This document shows, in pieces, positions 25,431-35,374 of a stretch of DNA of 64,000 nucleotides. A program made the position numbers and the translations under genes. The notes beneath the pieces were generated by a model. That model saw only the letters and a list, made by a program, of their open reading frames with translations. It had not been told where the DNA came from and made no database searches. Within the stretch, counting starts at the first letter, position 1, and each line of letters starts with the position of its first letter. Origin of the DNA: Bacteroidales bacterium (lineage in GTDB: Bacteria; Bacteroidota; Bacteroidia; Bacteroidales; Muribaculaceae); contig SUXJ01000013.1 in NCBI GenBank assembly GCA_015061005.1, positions 1-64,000 of the forward strand, in the 5' to 3' direction.

Positions 25431-27901
25431 TTCTTGCGGCGTGTTAGTCGGGTGATGATTCCGGCTGCTAAGGTTAGATAAACGAGAATGATGGCAACGT
25501 AAGCCAGGGAGTTGGTCGCTGCGATGCTTCCGGGTCGGAATTCCATGACGATAGTGTGTTCCCCCGCCGGAATCTGTACGGCTCGCAAAATATAGTTCAC
25601 ACGCCCAATCTTGGTCGGCAGACCATCAATCGTGGCATTCCAGCCCCAAGGGAAATATACCTCGGAAAATACGGCTATGCCTCCGTTCTGGCTGTTTGAT
25701 TTGTATTTCAAACGAGCCGGGGCATAATCGGTCAGCTCAATATAATCATCGGGGTGCACAGGTGCGGGCTGACCTCCAAGTATCTCTTCAAATTTTCTAT
25801 CCGCAACGGCTTGATACGACGGGTCTATCTCCGAAATAGAGGCAATCTCATCATCGGGTGAATCAACGTAGTCAATTTCTTCAATGAACCATGCGTTGCC
25901 CAATGCATAGTCATTCATCACCGGAGGCTCATTGGGGTCGGTGATGAAATATTTTGTGTTGAGCATATTGACCCCTGAAAGGAATGCCGGATTGTCGGGC
26001 GACGTCAGGCAGCGGTCAATGAAGTCTTGATAGCGAGTGAGCTTTGCTGCGTGATAGCCGCCTATCGACTTGTGGAAGTAACACGTTTGCAAGTCGTTGA
26101 AATTAGCCGCATTCAGTACTCTGAAGTGCGCATCCGGGTCGTCAAGGATAAATTTATCGGCAGCGGAGGGTGTGAACGATTTTGCAACTGCAGGAGTCTT
26201 AAAGTCGTCGGAATCAAGATAGCGCTTATTGACAGTGAAAAGGTCAATGGCAACGAGTGCGCCCAAGCAGAGCAACCCGATAGTTGACGATAGCTTTTTG
26301 CCGGCCATCACCCATACTGCTCCTGCACCTAATACCAAAAATAGCAGAGAGCGAAGCGCATCGGAGCGCACGAGCCCGAGGCGTATGGATTCGACGGCAT
26401 TGGCGGCTTCGGGGTAATATGCCATGTTGAAGCCTTGAGGTAGATATCCCATTTGCTCATACATGGTGAGGCGCATATCGTCGCCTTCTGTCATGACGGC
26501 ATCTCCCCAAACAGAAGGTGCCATAATGCTTATAAGGCATATCAATGCACAAATGCCGAAACTTATGATTAGAGGTCGGAGCATTTTCGTGCGATTTTCG
26601 CTGCATATAATTTCGCGCAGTCCGAGCATTGCGAGAAGTGGAATAGTGAACTCTGCAATGACGAGTATCGACTCGACTGTGCGGAATTTCGAATACATTG
26701 GCACAAAGTCAATGAATAAGTCCGTGAACCACTGCATGTTTCGTCCCCATGCCAAGAAAATCGACAGCAGTGTAAGCACCACTAACGCCCATTTCGCTGG
26801 GCCGCGGACGGCGATTGCTCCGAATAGGGCTAAGGCAAATATTATGGCTCCTACGTATACCGGACCGCTTGTGCCCTCCGCTCCGCCAAAGTAGGGGCTG
26901 AATAGTTGCAGCAATGTCATTTCGCCCGTGCGGTCGGCGCGCATCAATTTTCTGCCCTCGTCGGTATCGGCAAGCGATGAGCCCGATTCTCCGCCCTTAA
27001 TGTTGGGAATGAGGAGCGACAAGGTTTCCGCTTTTTCGTAGGAATATTGCGTTATATAGTCACGGTCAAGTCCGTTGGTCTCGTTTTTGCTGTCCACTTC
27101 GTCGTGTGTCAGTTCCGAGTGACCGCCGCGAATCGTTTCATGGGAATACTTATAAGTATGGTATAAGGTTGGAGCATTAGCGGCAACCGCCAAGAGCATC
27201 GCACCGCAAAATATGGCAAGGTTCACGCCCCATTGTTTCATGCGCTTTTCTTTATATGCTTCAATCCCATAGGCAATTATAAAGCCGGCCATAACCCATG
27301 AGAAGTAATAACTCATTTGCACATGATTGCTCGCAATCTGAAGCATCATAAACAAGGCGGCGATGCCGGCGCCTAACAGCCGACGACCTCTGAACAACCA
27401 AATCAGTCCGGCAATAGTGGGTGGCACGTAAGCCAAAGTGACAAATTTCCAAATATGTCCGGCACCTATGATTATTATGTAATATGAGCTGAGCCCCCAA
27501 GCGATTGCTCCAATCAGCGAAATTCGCGGCTTCATTTTTATTGCCATGAGCATGATGAACATGCCCAACATCATCATTGCGAGCAGATTGGCGGGAGATG
27601 GCAGAAATAGTCCGTAGGCTCGTGTTATCCACGAAAATAGATGCGTCGACGGGTAGTCAGGTGATATTTGAAATGCCGGCATACCGCCGAACAATGAGTT
27701 TGTCCACCATGCTTTCTCTCCGGTCTCCGCTTCGTGAACTTGCAGTTCATGGCTGTTGGCCATACCTTGCTGCATGTCATGTTGTTGCAGCACTTTCCCT
27801 TCAAAAGCATCAGGATAGAAATAGACCGAACTTATACCGGCGATAATGATGACGGAGAGGATAATGCCGATAAAACTGCGATTTTGCAAAAGTTGCTTCA
27901 T
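25427..27901 (-). CDS. YfhO-family integral membrane protein
   Basis: The 824-aa protein has about 12-13 transmembrane helices. It starts with one helix and a periplasmic loop containing FEGKVLQQHDMQQGMANS, followed by helices up to about residue 560. A large extracytoplasmic domain ends in a last helix near 795-815 before RLTRRKK. This is the YfhO (GT-C-like) family, linked in Gram-positives to lipoteichoic acid glycosylation. Here a glycosyl transfer role in envelope polysaccharide is only an inference, supported by the adjacent mannose-1-phosphate guanylyltransferase, which ends one base before this start. Confidence 0.85.
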   Translation of the reverse strand: MKQLLQNRSFIGIILSVIIIAGISSVYFYPDAFEGKVLQQHDMQQGMANSHELQVHEAETGEKAWWTNSLFGGMPAFQISPDYPSTHLFSWITRAYGLFLPSPANLLAMMMLGMFIMLMAIKMKPRISLIGAIAWGLSSYYIIIIGAGHIWKFVTLAYVPPTIAGLIWLFRGRRLLGAGIAALFMMLQIASNHVQMSYYFSWVMAGFIIAYGIEAYKEKRMKQWGVNLAIFCGAMLLAVAANAPTLYHTYKYSHETIRGGHSELTHDEVDSKNETNGLDRDYITQYSYEKAETLSLLIPNIKGGESGSSLADTDEGRKLMRADRTGEMTLLQLFSPYFGGAEGTSGPVYVGAIIFALALFGAIAVRGPAKWALVVLTLLSIFLAWGRNMQWFTDLFIDFVPMYSKFRTVESILVIAEFTIPLLAMLGLREIICSENRTKMLRPLIISFGICALICLISIMAPSVWGDAVMTEGDDMRLTMYEQMGYLPQGFNMAYYPEAANAVESIRLGLVRSDALRSLLFLVLGAGAVWVMAGKKLSSTIGLLCLGALVAIDLFTVNKRYLDSDDFKTPAVAKSFTPSAADKFILDDPDAHFRVLNAANFNDLQTCYFHKSIGGYHAAKLTRYQDFIDRCLTSPDNPAFLSGVNMLNTKYFITDPNEPPVMNDYALGNAWFIEEIDYVDSPDDEIASISEIDPSYQAVADRKFEEILGGQPAPVHPDDYIELTDYAPARLKYKSNSQNGGIAVFSEVYFPWGWNATIDGLPTKIGRVNYILRAVQIPAGEHTIVMEFRPGSIAATNSLAYVAIILVYLTLAAGIITRLTRRKK

Positions 27902-28975
27902 TTATAGGTATTTTTCGCCGAGAGTTTGGCTTACATCATTAACGTATTGTTTGATTTTTTGCTCGTTCGACATCGGACAAATGAGCAGCACGTCGTCGGT
28001 GTCGGCCACAATGTAATCTTTCAGCCCGTCAACCACGATAATTTTCTTCGGATTGCTCTCCGAAAATACGCAGCCGGACGTGTCGTAGCTCATTATGGCA
28101 CATTCTTGAGTGACATTGCCCATACGATTCTTCGGCGAGTGCTCATAAAGTGCGCCCCATGTGCCCAAGTCGCTCCAACCCGGGTCAACTTCCTCAACAT
28201 ATACGTTGGTGGCTTTTTCCATCAGTGCATAATCTATGGAAATGCAAGGACAAGCCGGGAATGCCTCGTTGATAAACGCTGCTTCCTTGTCTGTGCAATA
28301 GATGCCGGGCTCAGCCTCAAAGCGGCGAGCAATTTCCGGACAATGCTCCTCAAGACCTTGAAGCAGTGCCTTCCCGGACCAAATGAACACTCCCGAGTTC
28401 CACAAGAACTCTCCGGAGTTGAAAAATATCTTGGCGAGTTCAAGGTTGGGCTTTTCAGTAAACGTTTTAACGCGATTAATGTTCGCGGTTGCCGGAGCTC
28501 CGGATTGAATATAGCCGTAATTTATCTCGGGACGCGAGGGCTTTATCCCAAGAGTGAGCAATGCCGAATTGGACTCAACGAACTCAAAGCCTCTTTCAAT
28601 GGCTTCAAGGAAGACGCGTTCGCGAGTAATCAAATGATCCGACGGCATAACGGCGATTGACGCTTCTGGGTCAAGTGCGAGAATATGGTGAGTTGCCCAA
28701 GCAATACAGGGTGCGGTGTTGCGTCGGGTGGGCTCGAGCAAGATGTTTTCTTCCTTGACGTCCGGCAATTGCTGCGAAATCAGCGGAGCGTATTCCGCAT
28801 TGGTTATGAAGATAATCCGCTCGGCAGGCACCAAGGGCAATATGCGGTCGTAGGTCATCTGCAACAAAGTCCGCCCCGTACCCATAAAATCCAAAAACTG
28901 TTTCGGACGATAGGAACGCGACGCCGGCCAGAATCTTGAACCGACTCCGCCACACATTATTACACAGTATCTCAT
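27902..28975 (-). CDS. mannose-1-phosphate guanylyltransferase
   Basis: The 357-aa enzyme makes GDP-mannose from mannose-1-phosphate and GTP in the cytoplasm. It has the nucleotidyltransferase signature CGGVGSRFWPASRSYRPKQF, the ILLEPTRRNTAPCIAWA stretch, VMPSDHLI and the FTEKPN lysine region near 170. It lacks the C-terminal mannose-6-phosphate isomerase domain of bifunctional ManC/AlgA. GDP-mannose is the precursor of GDP-fucose and mannosylated envelope glycans, which fits the YfhO gene behind it. Confidence 0.93.
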   Translation of the reverse strand: MRYCVIMCGGVGSRFWPASRSYRPKQFLDFMGTGRTLLQMTYDRILPLVPAERIIFITNAEYAPLISQQLPDVKEENILLEPTRRNTAPCIAWATHHILALDPEASIAVMPSDHLITRERVFLEAIERGFEFVESNSALLTLGIKPSRPEINYGYIQSGAPATANINRVKTFTEKPNLELAKIFFNSGEFLWNSGVFIWSGKALLQGLEEHCPEIARRFEAEPGIYCTDKEAAFINEAFPACPCISIDYALMEKATNVYVEEVDPGWSDLGTWGALYEHSPKNRMGNVTQECAIMSYDTSGCVFSESNPKKIIVVDGLKDYIVADTDDVLLICPMSNEQKIKQYVNDVSQTLGEKYL

Positions 28976-28998
28976 ATCGAATTTTGACTAATTTTCTG

Positions 28999-29006
28999 CA
29001 AATATA
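28999..29006 (-). promoter_or_regulatory. -7 promoter element of the mannose-1-phosphate guanylyltransferase gene
   Basis: Minus strand TATATTTG, 23 bases before the ATG at 28975. Confidence 0.6.
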
Positions 29007-29049
29007 CAAAGAACTCCCGTAAAAATGACACCTTTTTCAAAATAATCCC

Positions 29050-29057
29050 TAAATTTG
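29050..29057 (+). promoter_or_regulatory. -7 promoter element of the DpnI-like gene
   Basis: TAAATTTG matches the consensus, 39 bases before the ATG at 29097. Confidence 0.6.
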
Positions 29058-29096
29058 CACAAACATCTACTAATTATTCAGTGAAACGCCGTTGCC

Positions 29097-29885
29097 ATGG
29101 ATTTAAGTTTTGACATTTCATTAATCGAGGGGTACACAAGTGCGTCTCAGATTGCGAGGGTGTTGACCGAAGACTGGTTTGAACGCAACATGTATTGCCC
29201 GGTGTGTGGAAACTATATTCTCAAAAGGGCTGATGCTAATGCGCCCGTTAAAGACTATGTTTGTGAGCATTGCAAATCACAATATGAACTCAAGAGCAAA
29301 AGAGATAATACAAATGATTTTACTAAAAAGGTGAGTGATGGCGCTTACCATACGATGATTAAGCGGATTAACTCTCTCGATAATCCGAGTTTCTTTTTCA
29401 TGCACTATAAAGATAACAAAGTAAGAAGCCTCATTGTTGTCCCGAATTGCTTTTTTGTTCCGGAAATCGTAGAAGATAGGCGTCCGTTAGTGGGGGGCGC
29501 ACGTCGAGCCGGATGGGTTGGGTGTAATATCTTGCTCGGCAGAGTACCTGAATTTGCAAAAATTCCGATTATATCAGATGGCGTAGTCTTGAACCCGCAA
29601 AATGTGCGCGAAGAGTATAACAGAGTCTTTTCGTTGCAAACCGGTGGGGTGGAGAGTCGTGGTTGGCTCATAGATATAATGAGATGCGTGCAGCGATTGG
29701 ATTCAACCTTCACGTTAAGGCAAATGTATGATTTCGTTGATGAACTAAGCCTGAAGTATCCGTCAAATCGCAATATTAAAGCCAAAATACGCCAGCAACT
29801 CCAATTTTTAAGAGATAAAGGGTTTGTGGATTTCACGGCGCGCGGATGCTATAAAAAGATTGAAAGCACTTTAAAAATAAACTAA
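29097..29885 (+). CDS. dpnI: DpnI-type methyl-directed restriction endonuclease
   Basis: This 262-aa protein aligns by eye along its whole length with R.DpnI, which cuts GATC when the adenine is methylated. The catalytic PD-(D/E)xK residues fall at the same numbers as in DpnI (D53, E64, K66 in KDYVC...YELKSK), and the zinc cysteines C34, C37, C56 and C59 are present. The C-terminal winged-helix reader of methyl-adenine is also there (IKAKIRQQLQFLRDKGFVDF). No methylase or DpnC/DpnD partner is adjacent, as expected for an enzyme that needs unmethylated host DNA. The gene is more AT-rich than its neighbours, suggesting transfer. Confidence 0.93.
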   Translation: MDLSFDISLIEGYTSASQIARVLTEDWFERNMYCPVCGNYILKRADANAPVKDYVCEHCKSQYELKSKRDNTNDFTKKVSDGAYHTMIKRINSLDNPSFFFMHYKDNKVRSLIVVPNCFFVPEIVEDRRPLVGGARRAGWVGCNILLGRVPEFAKIPIISDGVVLNPQNVREEYNRVFSLQTGGVESRGWLIDIMRCVQRLDSTFTLRQMYDFVDELSLKYPSNRNIKAKIRQQLQFLRDKGFVDFTARGCYKKIESTLKIN

Positions 29886-29906
29886 CAATAAAATCACTGA
29901 TAAATT

Positions 29907-30728
29907 ATGAAAAGAGAAGAACTGATTGCAAACATTGCTCGTAAGGGCTCATTTCTGTGTGTGGGTCTTGATCCCGACATCAAAAAAATTCCGCCTCATC
30001 TGCTTGACAAGGAAAATCCGTTGCTCGAATTTTGCAAGGCAATAGTAGATGCCACTGCCCCTTACTGTGTGGCCTACAAGCCGAATCTGGCATTTTTTGA
30101 AAGTCAGGGTGTTCAAGGATGGATTGCGATTGAAGAAACCGTTAAATATATACGCGAAAAGTATCCCGACCAATTCATCATCGCCGATGCAAAACGTGGC
30201 GATATAGGCAATACCTCGACCATGTATGCTCGCGCTGCATTCGATCATCTCGGCGTTGATGCCATCACCGTTGCGCCCTATATGGGCAGTGACTCCGTCA
30301 AGCCCTTCCTCGGCTATGAAGGCAAATGGGTGGTCCTTTTGGCTCTCACTTCCAATCCCGGCAGCAAAGACTTCCAATTTTCAACCGATGCCTCCGGCGA
30401 ACGCCTCTTCGAAAAAGTTATCAAGACTTCGCAAGAATGGGCTTCTGAAGAAGAAATGATGTACGTGGTGGGTGCCACTCAAGGCTCAATGTTTCAAGAC
30501 ATTCGCCGTGTCGCACCCAAGTCGTTCCTCCTCGTCCCCGGCGTGGGAGCTCAAGGCGGTTCGCTTGAAGAGGTGTGTCGCTACGGCATGCTCCCCAATG
30601 GCGAATGTGGCCTGTTGGTCAACAGTTCTCGCGCCATAATCTATGCATCTTCGGGCACTGATTTTGCTGACGCGGCAGGCGCTGCAGCGGCTCAACTTGC
30701 ATCGGAAATGAAAGCGCTGATATGTTAA
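29907..30728 (+). CDS. pyrF: orotidine 5'-phosphate decarboxylase
   Basis: The 273-aa class II (long-form) enzyme catalyses the last step of UMP synthesis. Hallmarks are the FLCVGLDPD opening with the substrate-binding Asp, [10 protein letters not shown], the catalytic [15 protein letters not shown] segment near residue 90, and [10 protein letters not shown]. It starts 21 bases after the DpnI-like gene but is a housekeeping gene with different codon use, so any co-transcription is secondary to insertion of the nuclease. Confidence 0.97.
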   Translation: MKREELIANIARKGSFLCVGLDPDIKKIPPHLLDKENPLLEFCKAIVDATAPYCVAYKPNLAFFESQGVQGWIAIEETVKYIREKYPDQFIIADAKRGDIGNTSTMYARAAFDHLGVDAITVAPYMGSDSVKPFLGYEGKWVVLLALTSNPGSKDFQFSTDASGERLFEKVIKTSQEWASEEEMMYVVGATQGSMFQDIRRVAPKSFLLVPGVGAQGGSLEEVCRYGMLPNGECGLLVNSSRAIIYASSGTDFADAAGAAAAQLASEMKALIC

Positions 30729-30766
30729 AAATGCGATAAAATGCACTCCGTATCAAAAAAAATTCT

Positions 30767-30774
30767 TAAATTTG
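30767..30774 (+). promoter_or_regulatory. -7 promoter element of the M60 peptidase gene
   Basis: TAAATTTG in an AT-rich intergenic stretch, 58 bases before the ATG at 30833. Confidence 0.55.
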
Positions 30775-30832
30775 ACCGCTTTAAAAGAACTATAAACCAA
30801 TATAATTAATCTTATTTAACCAATCTTCTATC

Positions 30833-33800
30833 ATGAAAAAGAACATCATGAAAAAGTTTTTGGTCGTGCTGTCATTGGGCGTATTTGCGCTTGGTGCAAT
30901 GGCTGCCGGACCTGAAGCAGGAAAGGTTTATCGCGTAATCAACAATGAGAGCGGTCAAGCTCTCAGCGACCGCGGTCCCTCTAATGTTGTCGGTGCTTCG
31001 GTAATCAATGAAGAAAGCATGGCTCAACGTTGGCTCATCGGTGAGGGCTCAAACGGCCTCACTTTCCGCAGCCTCAGCACCGGTCTGTACTTGCGCTCAT
31101 CTAATGCTCGCAGCGCGGGCTGGACAATGACCGCTTCTTCCTCAACTGCTGCATGTCAGATGACCGTAACTGAAGACGATGGTACATATTACATGTTTGC
31201 CAATGGTTCCGGCGTTGCATTCTCCATGCACCAAGACGGCAGTGGCAACATCGTATGCTGGGACGCTGACAACACCAACTCTCGTTGGAACTTCGTTGAA
31301 ATCAGCATGACCGATGCCGAAATCGAAGCCGCTCTCGCAAGCAGCGGCAGCATGCTCGACGAACTCGAAAACATCTCCGCTTATCAGGCTGCTCTCGATG
31401 CAATGTTTGTCAACAAGCAGTGCACTCAGCTCAAGTCTTCATATCAAGGCATGACCGATGCCCAAATTCAAGCCGATTCAAACTATAAAGCTTTGCCCGC
31501 CACCCTGCAGCAGATGGTGCTCAAGGTGAAAAACGACAATTGGGCTGAAGGAACCGGCGAATTGGCGTGGAATTCAAAGTATGCCAAGCGTTTCCGTATT
31601 CAGGACTACAAGCCGTTCTCTGAAGGCGGTAACGGCGCTGCTTTGGCAGGCATTCAGGCTTACACCAACATGCATAACCCCACAGGTATCCTCGGTAACA
31701 CCGGCGGTTCGCTCTATGTGATGGTTGAAAACGTTCCCGAAGACGAAAACGTTACCCTCTACATCGATGCGGTTATGGGCGGTGCAATGAACAACAACAC
31801 AACTAACGGCACCGAACTCCACGAAGGTCTTAACATCATTCCGCAGTGGAGCGACCTCGCTCATCAGTTCGTTTACTACACTGTTGCCACTACCAAAGTT
31901 GAAAACGGCAAGCGTGTGCCCAATGTGAAAGTAACTGACTATGAACCCATCGAAATCCACATTGAAGGCGGTGAGCTCAACGGCTACTATGACTATGCGG
32001 CAGGCGACACCAAAGAAGACTTTACCTACATGGCAGCTCGTGCAAAGCACGAAATGTTTGACCTCGTTGGTGAATACGTAATTATCCACTTCCACCTTGA
32101 CGATGCCTACGACGGCCAAGACAACTCTCGCAAGCAACCTGGCATGCGCCGCTTGCTCTCCGATGAGTTCAATGCCGGAGTGCAAGGCGACTATGTTCGT
32201 GAAACCATGCGAGTTTGGGACGAACTCAACTTCCGCGAACGTACTTTCATGGGTATTCAAAGCGACGAAGAACTTCTGCGCAAGATGGATCTTCTTTGGA
32301 ACTTCTATGAACCCCTCACAGGTGACGACGTTGCCGATCCCGGATTCCAATACTCCGACTATTTCAACAACCGCATGTTGGCAATCTCAATGCCCGGTGC
32401 GCTCTATATGAATGCAACCTCATGGCGTACTGCTTATAACATCAACACCATGGGCCCGATCTTGAATGCCATTCGTACTGACGCCGGCTCTAATTGGGGA
32501 CCCGCCCACGAAATCGGTCACTGTAACCAAGGTCCGATGAAGATTGCCGGTACAACCGAAATGTCTAACAACGTATTCTCTAACGTTGTCGCTTACTACT
32601 TCGGCACTCATACCTCGCGTGCAGACTTCCCGCGCAGCCAACTTGATGTTTTCAACCGTGATGCAACGTTCCTTGAAAACAGCACTTGGGGCTGTACTCG
32701 TATGTACTTCCAACTGTGGGTTTATTACCATGCGTTGGGCCACAACAAGAAGTTCTATCCTCGCTTGTATGAACTCCTGCGTCGCTACCCAATCTCTCAT
32801 CCTTACTACCTGAATCCTCGTTACGACATGCTCCACTTCGCTAAGATGTGTTGCGTAGCGGCTCAGGAAGACCTTACCGACTTCTTTGAAGCATGGGGCT
32901 TCTTCGTACCCTTGAAAGACTATAAGATCGATGACTACTCTTCATTCATCGCTAATCTTACCGAAGAAGACATTCAGGCAGTTAAAAATGAAATCAAGGC
33001 ATACAACTTCCCCGTAAACAAACAGATCATCTTCATGGACGACCGTCCCGGTTCAAAACGTGAAAGCTGGTGGGGCTGGGAAAAAGAAAATTGCGGTCCC
33101 CTTGGTGGTATCGAAGACTTCAGCAATAATGTGCAGCCTACAGGCAATCTCTCATTCACCCTTGACTCTTCAAACATGGTTATCAACCATGAAGACGCTA
33201 CCGGTGGTGTTGGTTTCATCATCTACCACAACGACGGTACTCTGCTCGGTTTCTCCAATGATTACCAATTCCCGATTAAGAAGACTGCTATGGCAGCCCT
33301 CATGTCAGGCGAAGCCAAAGTTTATGCAGTAGGTGCCGATGGAACTATGGTCGAAGTTGCAAACGACTTCGTTAATGCTCCCATTGAAGACCATATCGCA
33401 AACCTCCAAGCATTGTTGACCGGCGTTGCCGACGTCTATGACCGCATCGACGAAGAAGGAACTCGCGCAGGTTGGTACATGCCCTTCTATGCCAAGGACT
33501 TCATTGCCGCTTATGAAGCAGCCAAGACCGTTGACGCTGAAACTGCCACCCAAGCAAAGGTTACCGAACTCTATCTGAACCTCATCAACGAATACAACGA
33601 ACTCAAGGCTCACGAATATGCAACTATTCGCTTCGTGCCCAAGTCCAAGTATCAGATTATCAGTGCGCAGTTCCCCAATCGTGCTCTTGCCGCAGGCTCA
33701 ACCAAGGTTACTAATGTGGCTGCTCAGAAGACTGTTAAGGACAGCCAAACTTGGGAACTCATCACCTTCTCCGGTGCTGCCGATAATGAGTTTAAGATTA

Positions 33801-34972
33801 AGAACGTGGGCAAAGGCTGTTATATTGCCAAACCTCTTGAAGTTAAAGAAGATAACTACAATCAACTTCGTGTCACTGACAAGGCCAGCGAAGCCGGTAT
33901 CTACACTTTCGAAGAAATCTCTCGCGGTCAGTGGGGACTCATCGCCGAAGGCGGTTGGTACTTCTCGCCCAACGTAGCCGGTGGAGTCGCTACCGGTGCT
34001 ATCTGCTTGTGGAATGCAGGTACAATCGGTTCGCAGTGGATTCTTCGCTTGGTAGAAGCTGACGAAAAGCAGGGTTCAATTGCTAATCTTCAGCAGCTCC
34101 TCGCTGAAGCTAAAGGCCTCCTCGCTGAAGCCGGAAGCATCAGCATTCAAGGTACTCGTGTAAATCTCACCGAAGACATGCTCTTCTCTAACGCTAAGTG
34201 CAAATCTGATCAATACGGTGACCAATTCACCTCATTCAGCGTTTTGATCGACGATGACGTACAGACTTACTTCCACTCCGACTACTCGGGAGCAAATACC
34301 TCCGACAAACTTGACCACTATATCGGTATTGACCTCGGTGAAGGCAAATCTTTGAACTCTATCCAGATGACTTGGACCAACCGCGACGTTACCGGTTCAA
34401 ATGCCTCTGTGACTAACCCCGAAACCGTTCGTATCCAAGGCTCTAACGACAATTCTAAATATACAACGTTGGCCACTCTCTCAGGTCTTCCCTCCGGAAG
34501 CGGTGCAAGCTATTCTTCACCCGTAATCAGCGACGGAAACGACTATCGTTACTTCCGCATGATGGTAACAGAAGGCGCAGGTGATGCCGGTTACAGCCAC
34601 GAATACTTCGCAATCTCCGAAATCGGCTTGAACGATGCTGTTGAGGTCGTTACCCCCGATGCCAAGTATCCTAACGTCACTGTTGACATGATGCTCGCAG
34701 TGCGCGATGAAATCGCAGATACCGACGCGCTCTTCGCTGCGGCCTCTCAGACTCAAACCAAGATCAACACTTGCTACGAAGAACTCCTTGCCGTTTACAA
34801 TGCTTTGGCTGAAGCCATGGGCGTTGAAACTTCAATCGAAGAAATCGTATTTGAAGATGCTGACGTACGTCCCGAGGTTCAAGGCATCTATGACCTCCAA
34901 GGCCGTAAACTCGACAAAATCGGTAAGAGTGGCATCTACATCGTTAACGGAAAGAAAGTCCTCGTGAAATAA
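30833..34972 (+). CDS. M60-family metallopeptidase with lectin-like and F5/8-type C domains
   Basis: The 1379-aa secreted protein has a signal peptide (FLVVLSLGVFALGAMAA; Met6 is an alternative start). Residues about 30-150 form a ricin-type lectin-like domain (LIGEGSNGLTFRSLSTGLYLR). The M60/enhancin zinc site HEIGH lies at about 559-563, with a third ligand Glu about 576 in TTEMSNN. A second lectin-like module sits near 940-1070 and a discoidin (F5/8 type C) sugar-binding domain near 1120-1260. The end GIYIVNGKKVLVK is a sorting-like tail. M60 enzymes cleave O-glycosylated mucins, and the sialidase and hexosaminidase that follow support this substrate. Confidence 0.88.
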   Translation: MKKNIMKKFLVVLSLGVFALGAMAAGPEAGKVYRVINNESGQALSDRGPSNVVGASVINEESMAQRWLIGEGSNGLTFRSLSTGLYLRSSNARSAGWTMTASSSTAACQMTVTEDDGTYYMFANGSGVAFSMHQDGSGNIVCWDADNTNSRWNFVEISMTDAEIEAALASSGSMLDELENISAYQAALDAMFVNKQCTQLKSSYQGMTDAQIQADSNYKALPATLQQMVLKVKNDNWAEGTGELAWNSKYAKRFRIQDYKPFSEGGNGAALAGIQAYTNMHNPTGILGNTGGSLYVMVENVPEDENVTLYIDAVMGGAMNNNTTNGTELHEGLNIIPQWSDLAHQFVYYTVATTKVENGKRVPNVKVTDYEPIEIHIEGGELNGYYDYAAGDTKEDFTYMAARAKHEMFDLVGEYVIIHFHLDDAYDGQDNSRKQPGMRRLLSDEFNAGVQGDYVRETMRVWDELNFRERTFMGIQSDEELLRKMDLLWNFYEPLTGDDVADPGFQYSDYFNNRMLAISMPGALYMNATSWRTAYNINTMGPILNAIRTDAGSNWGPAHEIGHCNQGPMKIAGTTEMSNNVFSNVVAYYFGTHTSRADFPRSQLDVFNRDATFLENSTWGCTRMYFQLWVYYHALGHNKKFYPRLYELLRRYPISHPYYLNPRYDMLHFAKMCCVAAQEDLTDFFEAWGFFVPLKDYKIDDYSSFIANLTEEDIQAVKNEIKAYNFPVNKQIIFMDDRPGSKRESWWGWEKENCGPLGGIEDFSNNVQPTGNLSFTLDSSNMVINHEDATGGVGFIIYHNDGTLLGFSNDYQFPIKKTAMAALMSGEAKVYAVGADGTMVEVANDFVNAPIEDHIANLQALLTGVADVYDRIDEEGTRAGWYMPFYAKDFIAAYEAAKTVDAETATQAKVTELYLNLINEYNELKAHEYATIRFVPKSKYQIISAQFPNRALAAGSTKVTNVAAQKTVKDSQTWELITFSGAADNEFKIKNVGKGCYIAKPLEVKEDNYNQLRVTDKASEAGIYTFEEISRGQWGLIAEGGWYFSPNVAGGVATGAICLWNAGTIGSQWILRLVEADEKQGSIANLQQLLAEAKGLLAEAGSISIQGTRVNLTEDMLFSNAKCKSDQYGDQFTSFSVLIDDDVQTYFHSDYSGANTSDKLDHYIGIDLGEGKSLNSIQMTWTNRDVTGSNASVTNPETVRIQGSNDNSKYTTLATLSGLPSGSGASYSSPVISDGNDYRYFRMMVTEGAGDAGYSHEYFAISEIGLNDAVEVVTPDAKYPNVTVDMMLAVRDEIADTDALFAAASQTQTKINTCYEELLAVYNALAEAMGVETSIEEIVFEDADVRPEVQGIYDLQGRKLDKIGKSGIYIVNGKKVLVK

Positions 34973-34988
34973 ACCTTCCCCCTCAATA

Positions 34989-35026
34989 AAAAAACAGGCG
35001 ACCCACCCCGGGCCGCCTGTTTTTTT
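34989..35026 (+). terminator. intrinsic terminator after the M60 peptidase gene
   Basis: ACAGGCG and CGCCTGT arms with inner GG/CC pairs are followed by seven T, 16 bases after the stop. The A-run on the other side makes it bidirectional in principle. Confidence 0.85.
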
Positions 35027-35103
35027 ACCCTTTTTACGAAAATCTACGCTTTTCCCCTCCAAACCCTCCCTACCTTTGCAAAAAATCACCCTCCACCACC
35101 TCG

Positions 35104-35195
35104 CCCCAAAACAAACCGACGGAAAGCGAGTCCACCCTTCCCTCATCAAAACCATAAGACTTATAAATCTCATAAATATTATAAATCTTACCCCC
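35104..35195 (+). repeat. dispersed intergenic repeat, copy A
   Basis: Begins CCCCAAAACAAACCGACGG, continues with GCGAGT, TTCCCT and ATC blocks and ends with an AT-rich TAAGACTTATAAAT...TATAAATCTTA palindromic part and CCCCC. The same blocks recur in the same order, inverted, at 45030-45115. The rest of the 34973-35374 gap holds the terminator before it and the sialidase promoter after it. Confidence 0.75.
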
Positions 35196-35330
35196 TTGTG
35201 CCTTTTTATCAATATTCCTTATCTTTTCCACTTTTTTTGCATCGCATAATTAGCTGAAAATCAGCAAAATACCCCCCCCCATTCTTTGGGTGAAGCCGTT
35301 AAAAGACTTGGATAATTGTTTAAAAAAGAT

Positions 35331-35338
35331 TACTTTTG
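35331..35338 (+). promoter_or_regulatory. -7 promoter element of the sialidase gene
   Basis: TACTTTTG, with a TTG about 20 bases upstream, 36 bases before the ATG at 35375. Confidence 0.6.
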
Positions 35339-35374
35339 CACTGAATAATAATCATTTAATCCACAATCACATTA

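Noticed and set aside
29097-30728. DpnI-like gene and pyrF as a functional operon
   Set aside because: Only 21 bases separate them, but their functions and codon use differ; adjacency is more easily explained by insertion.
31574-32350. 258-aa minus-strand ORF inside the M60 gene
   Set aside because: Antisense shadow caused by strong codon bias; the plus strand has clear domains and a signal peptide.
35040-35100. Promoter-like TACCTTTG at about 35071
   Set aside because: It matches the -7 consensus but lies about 300 bases before the sialidase ATG with no ORF between, and a better element is present at 35331.
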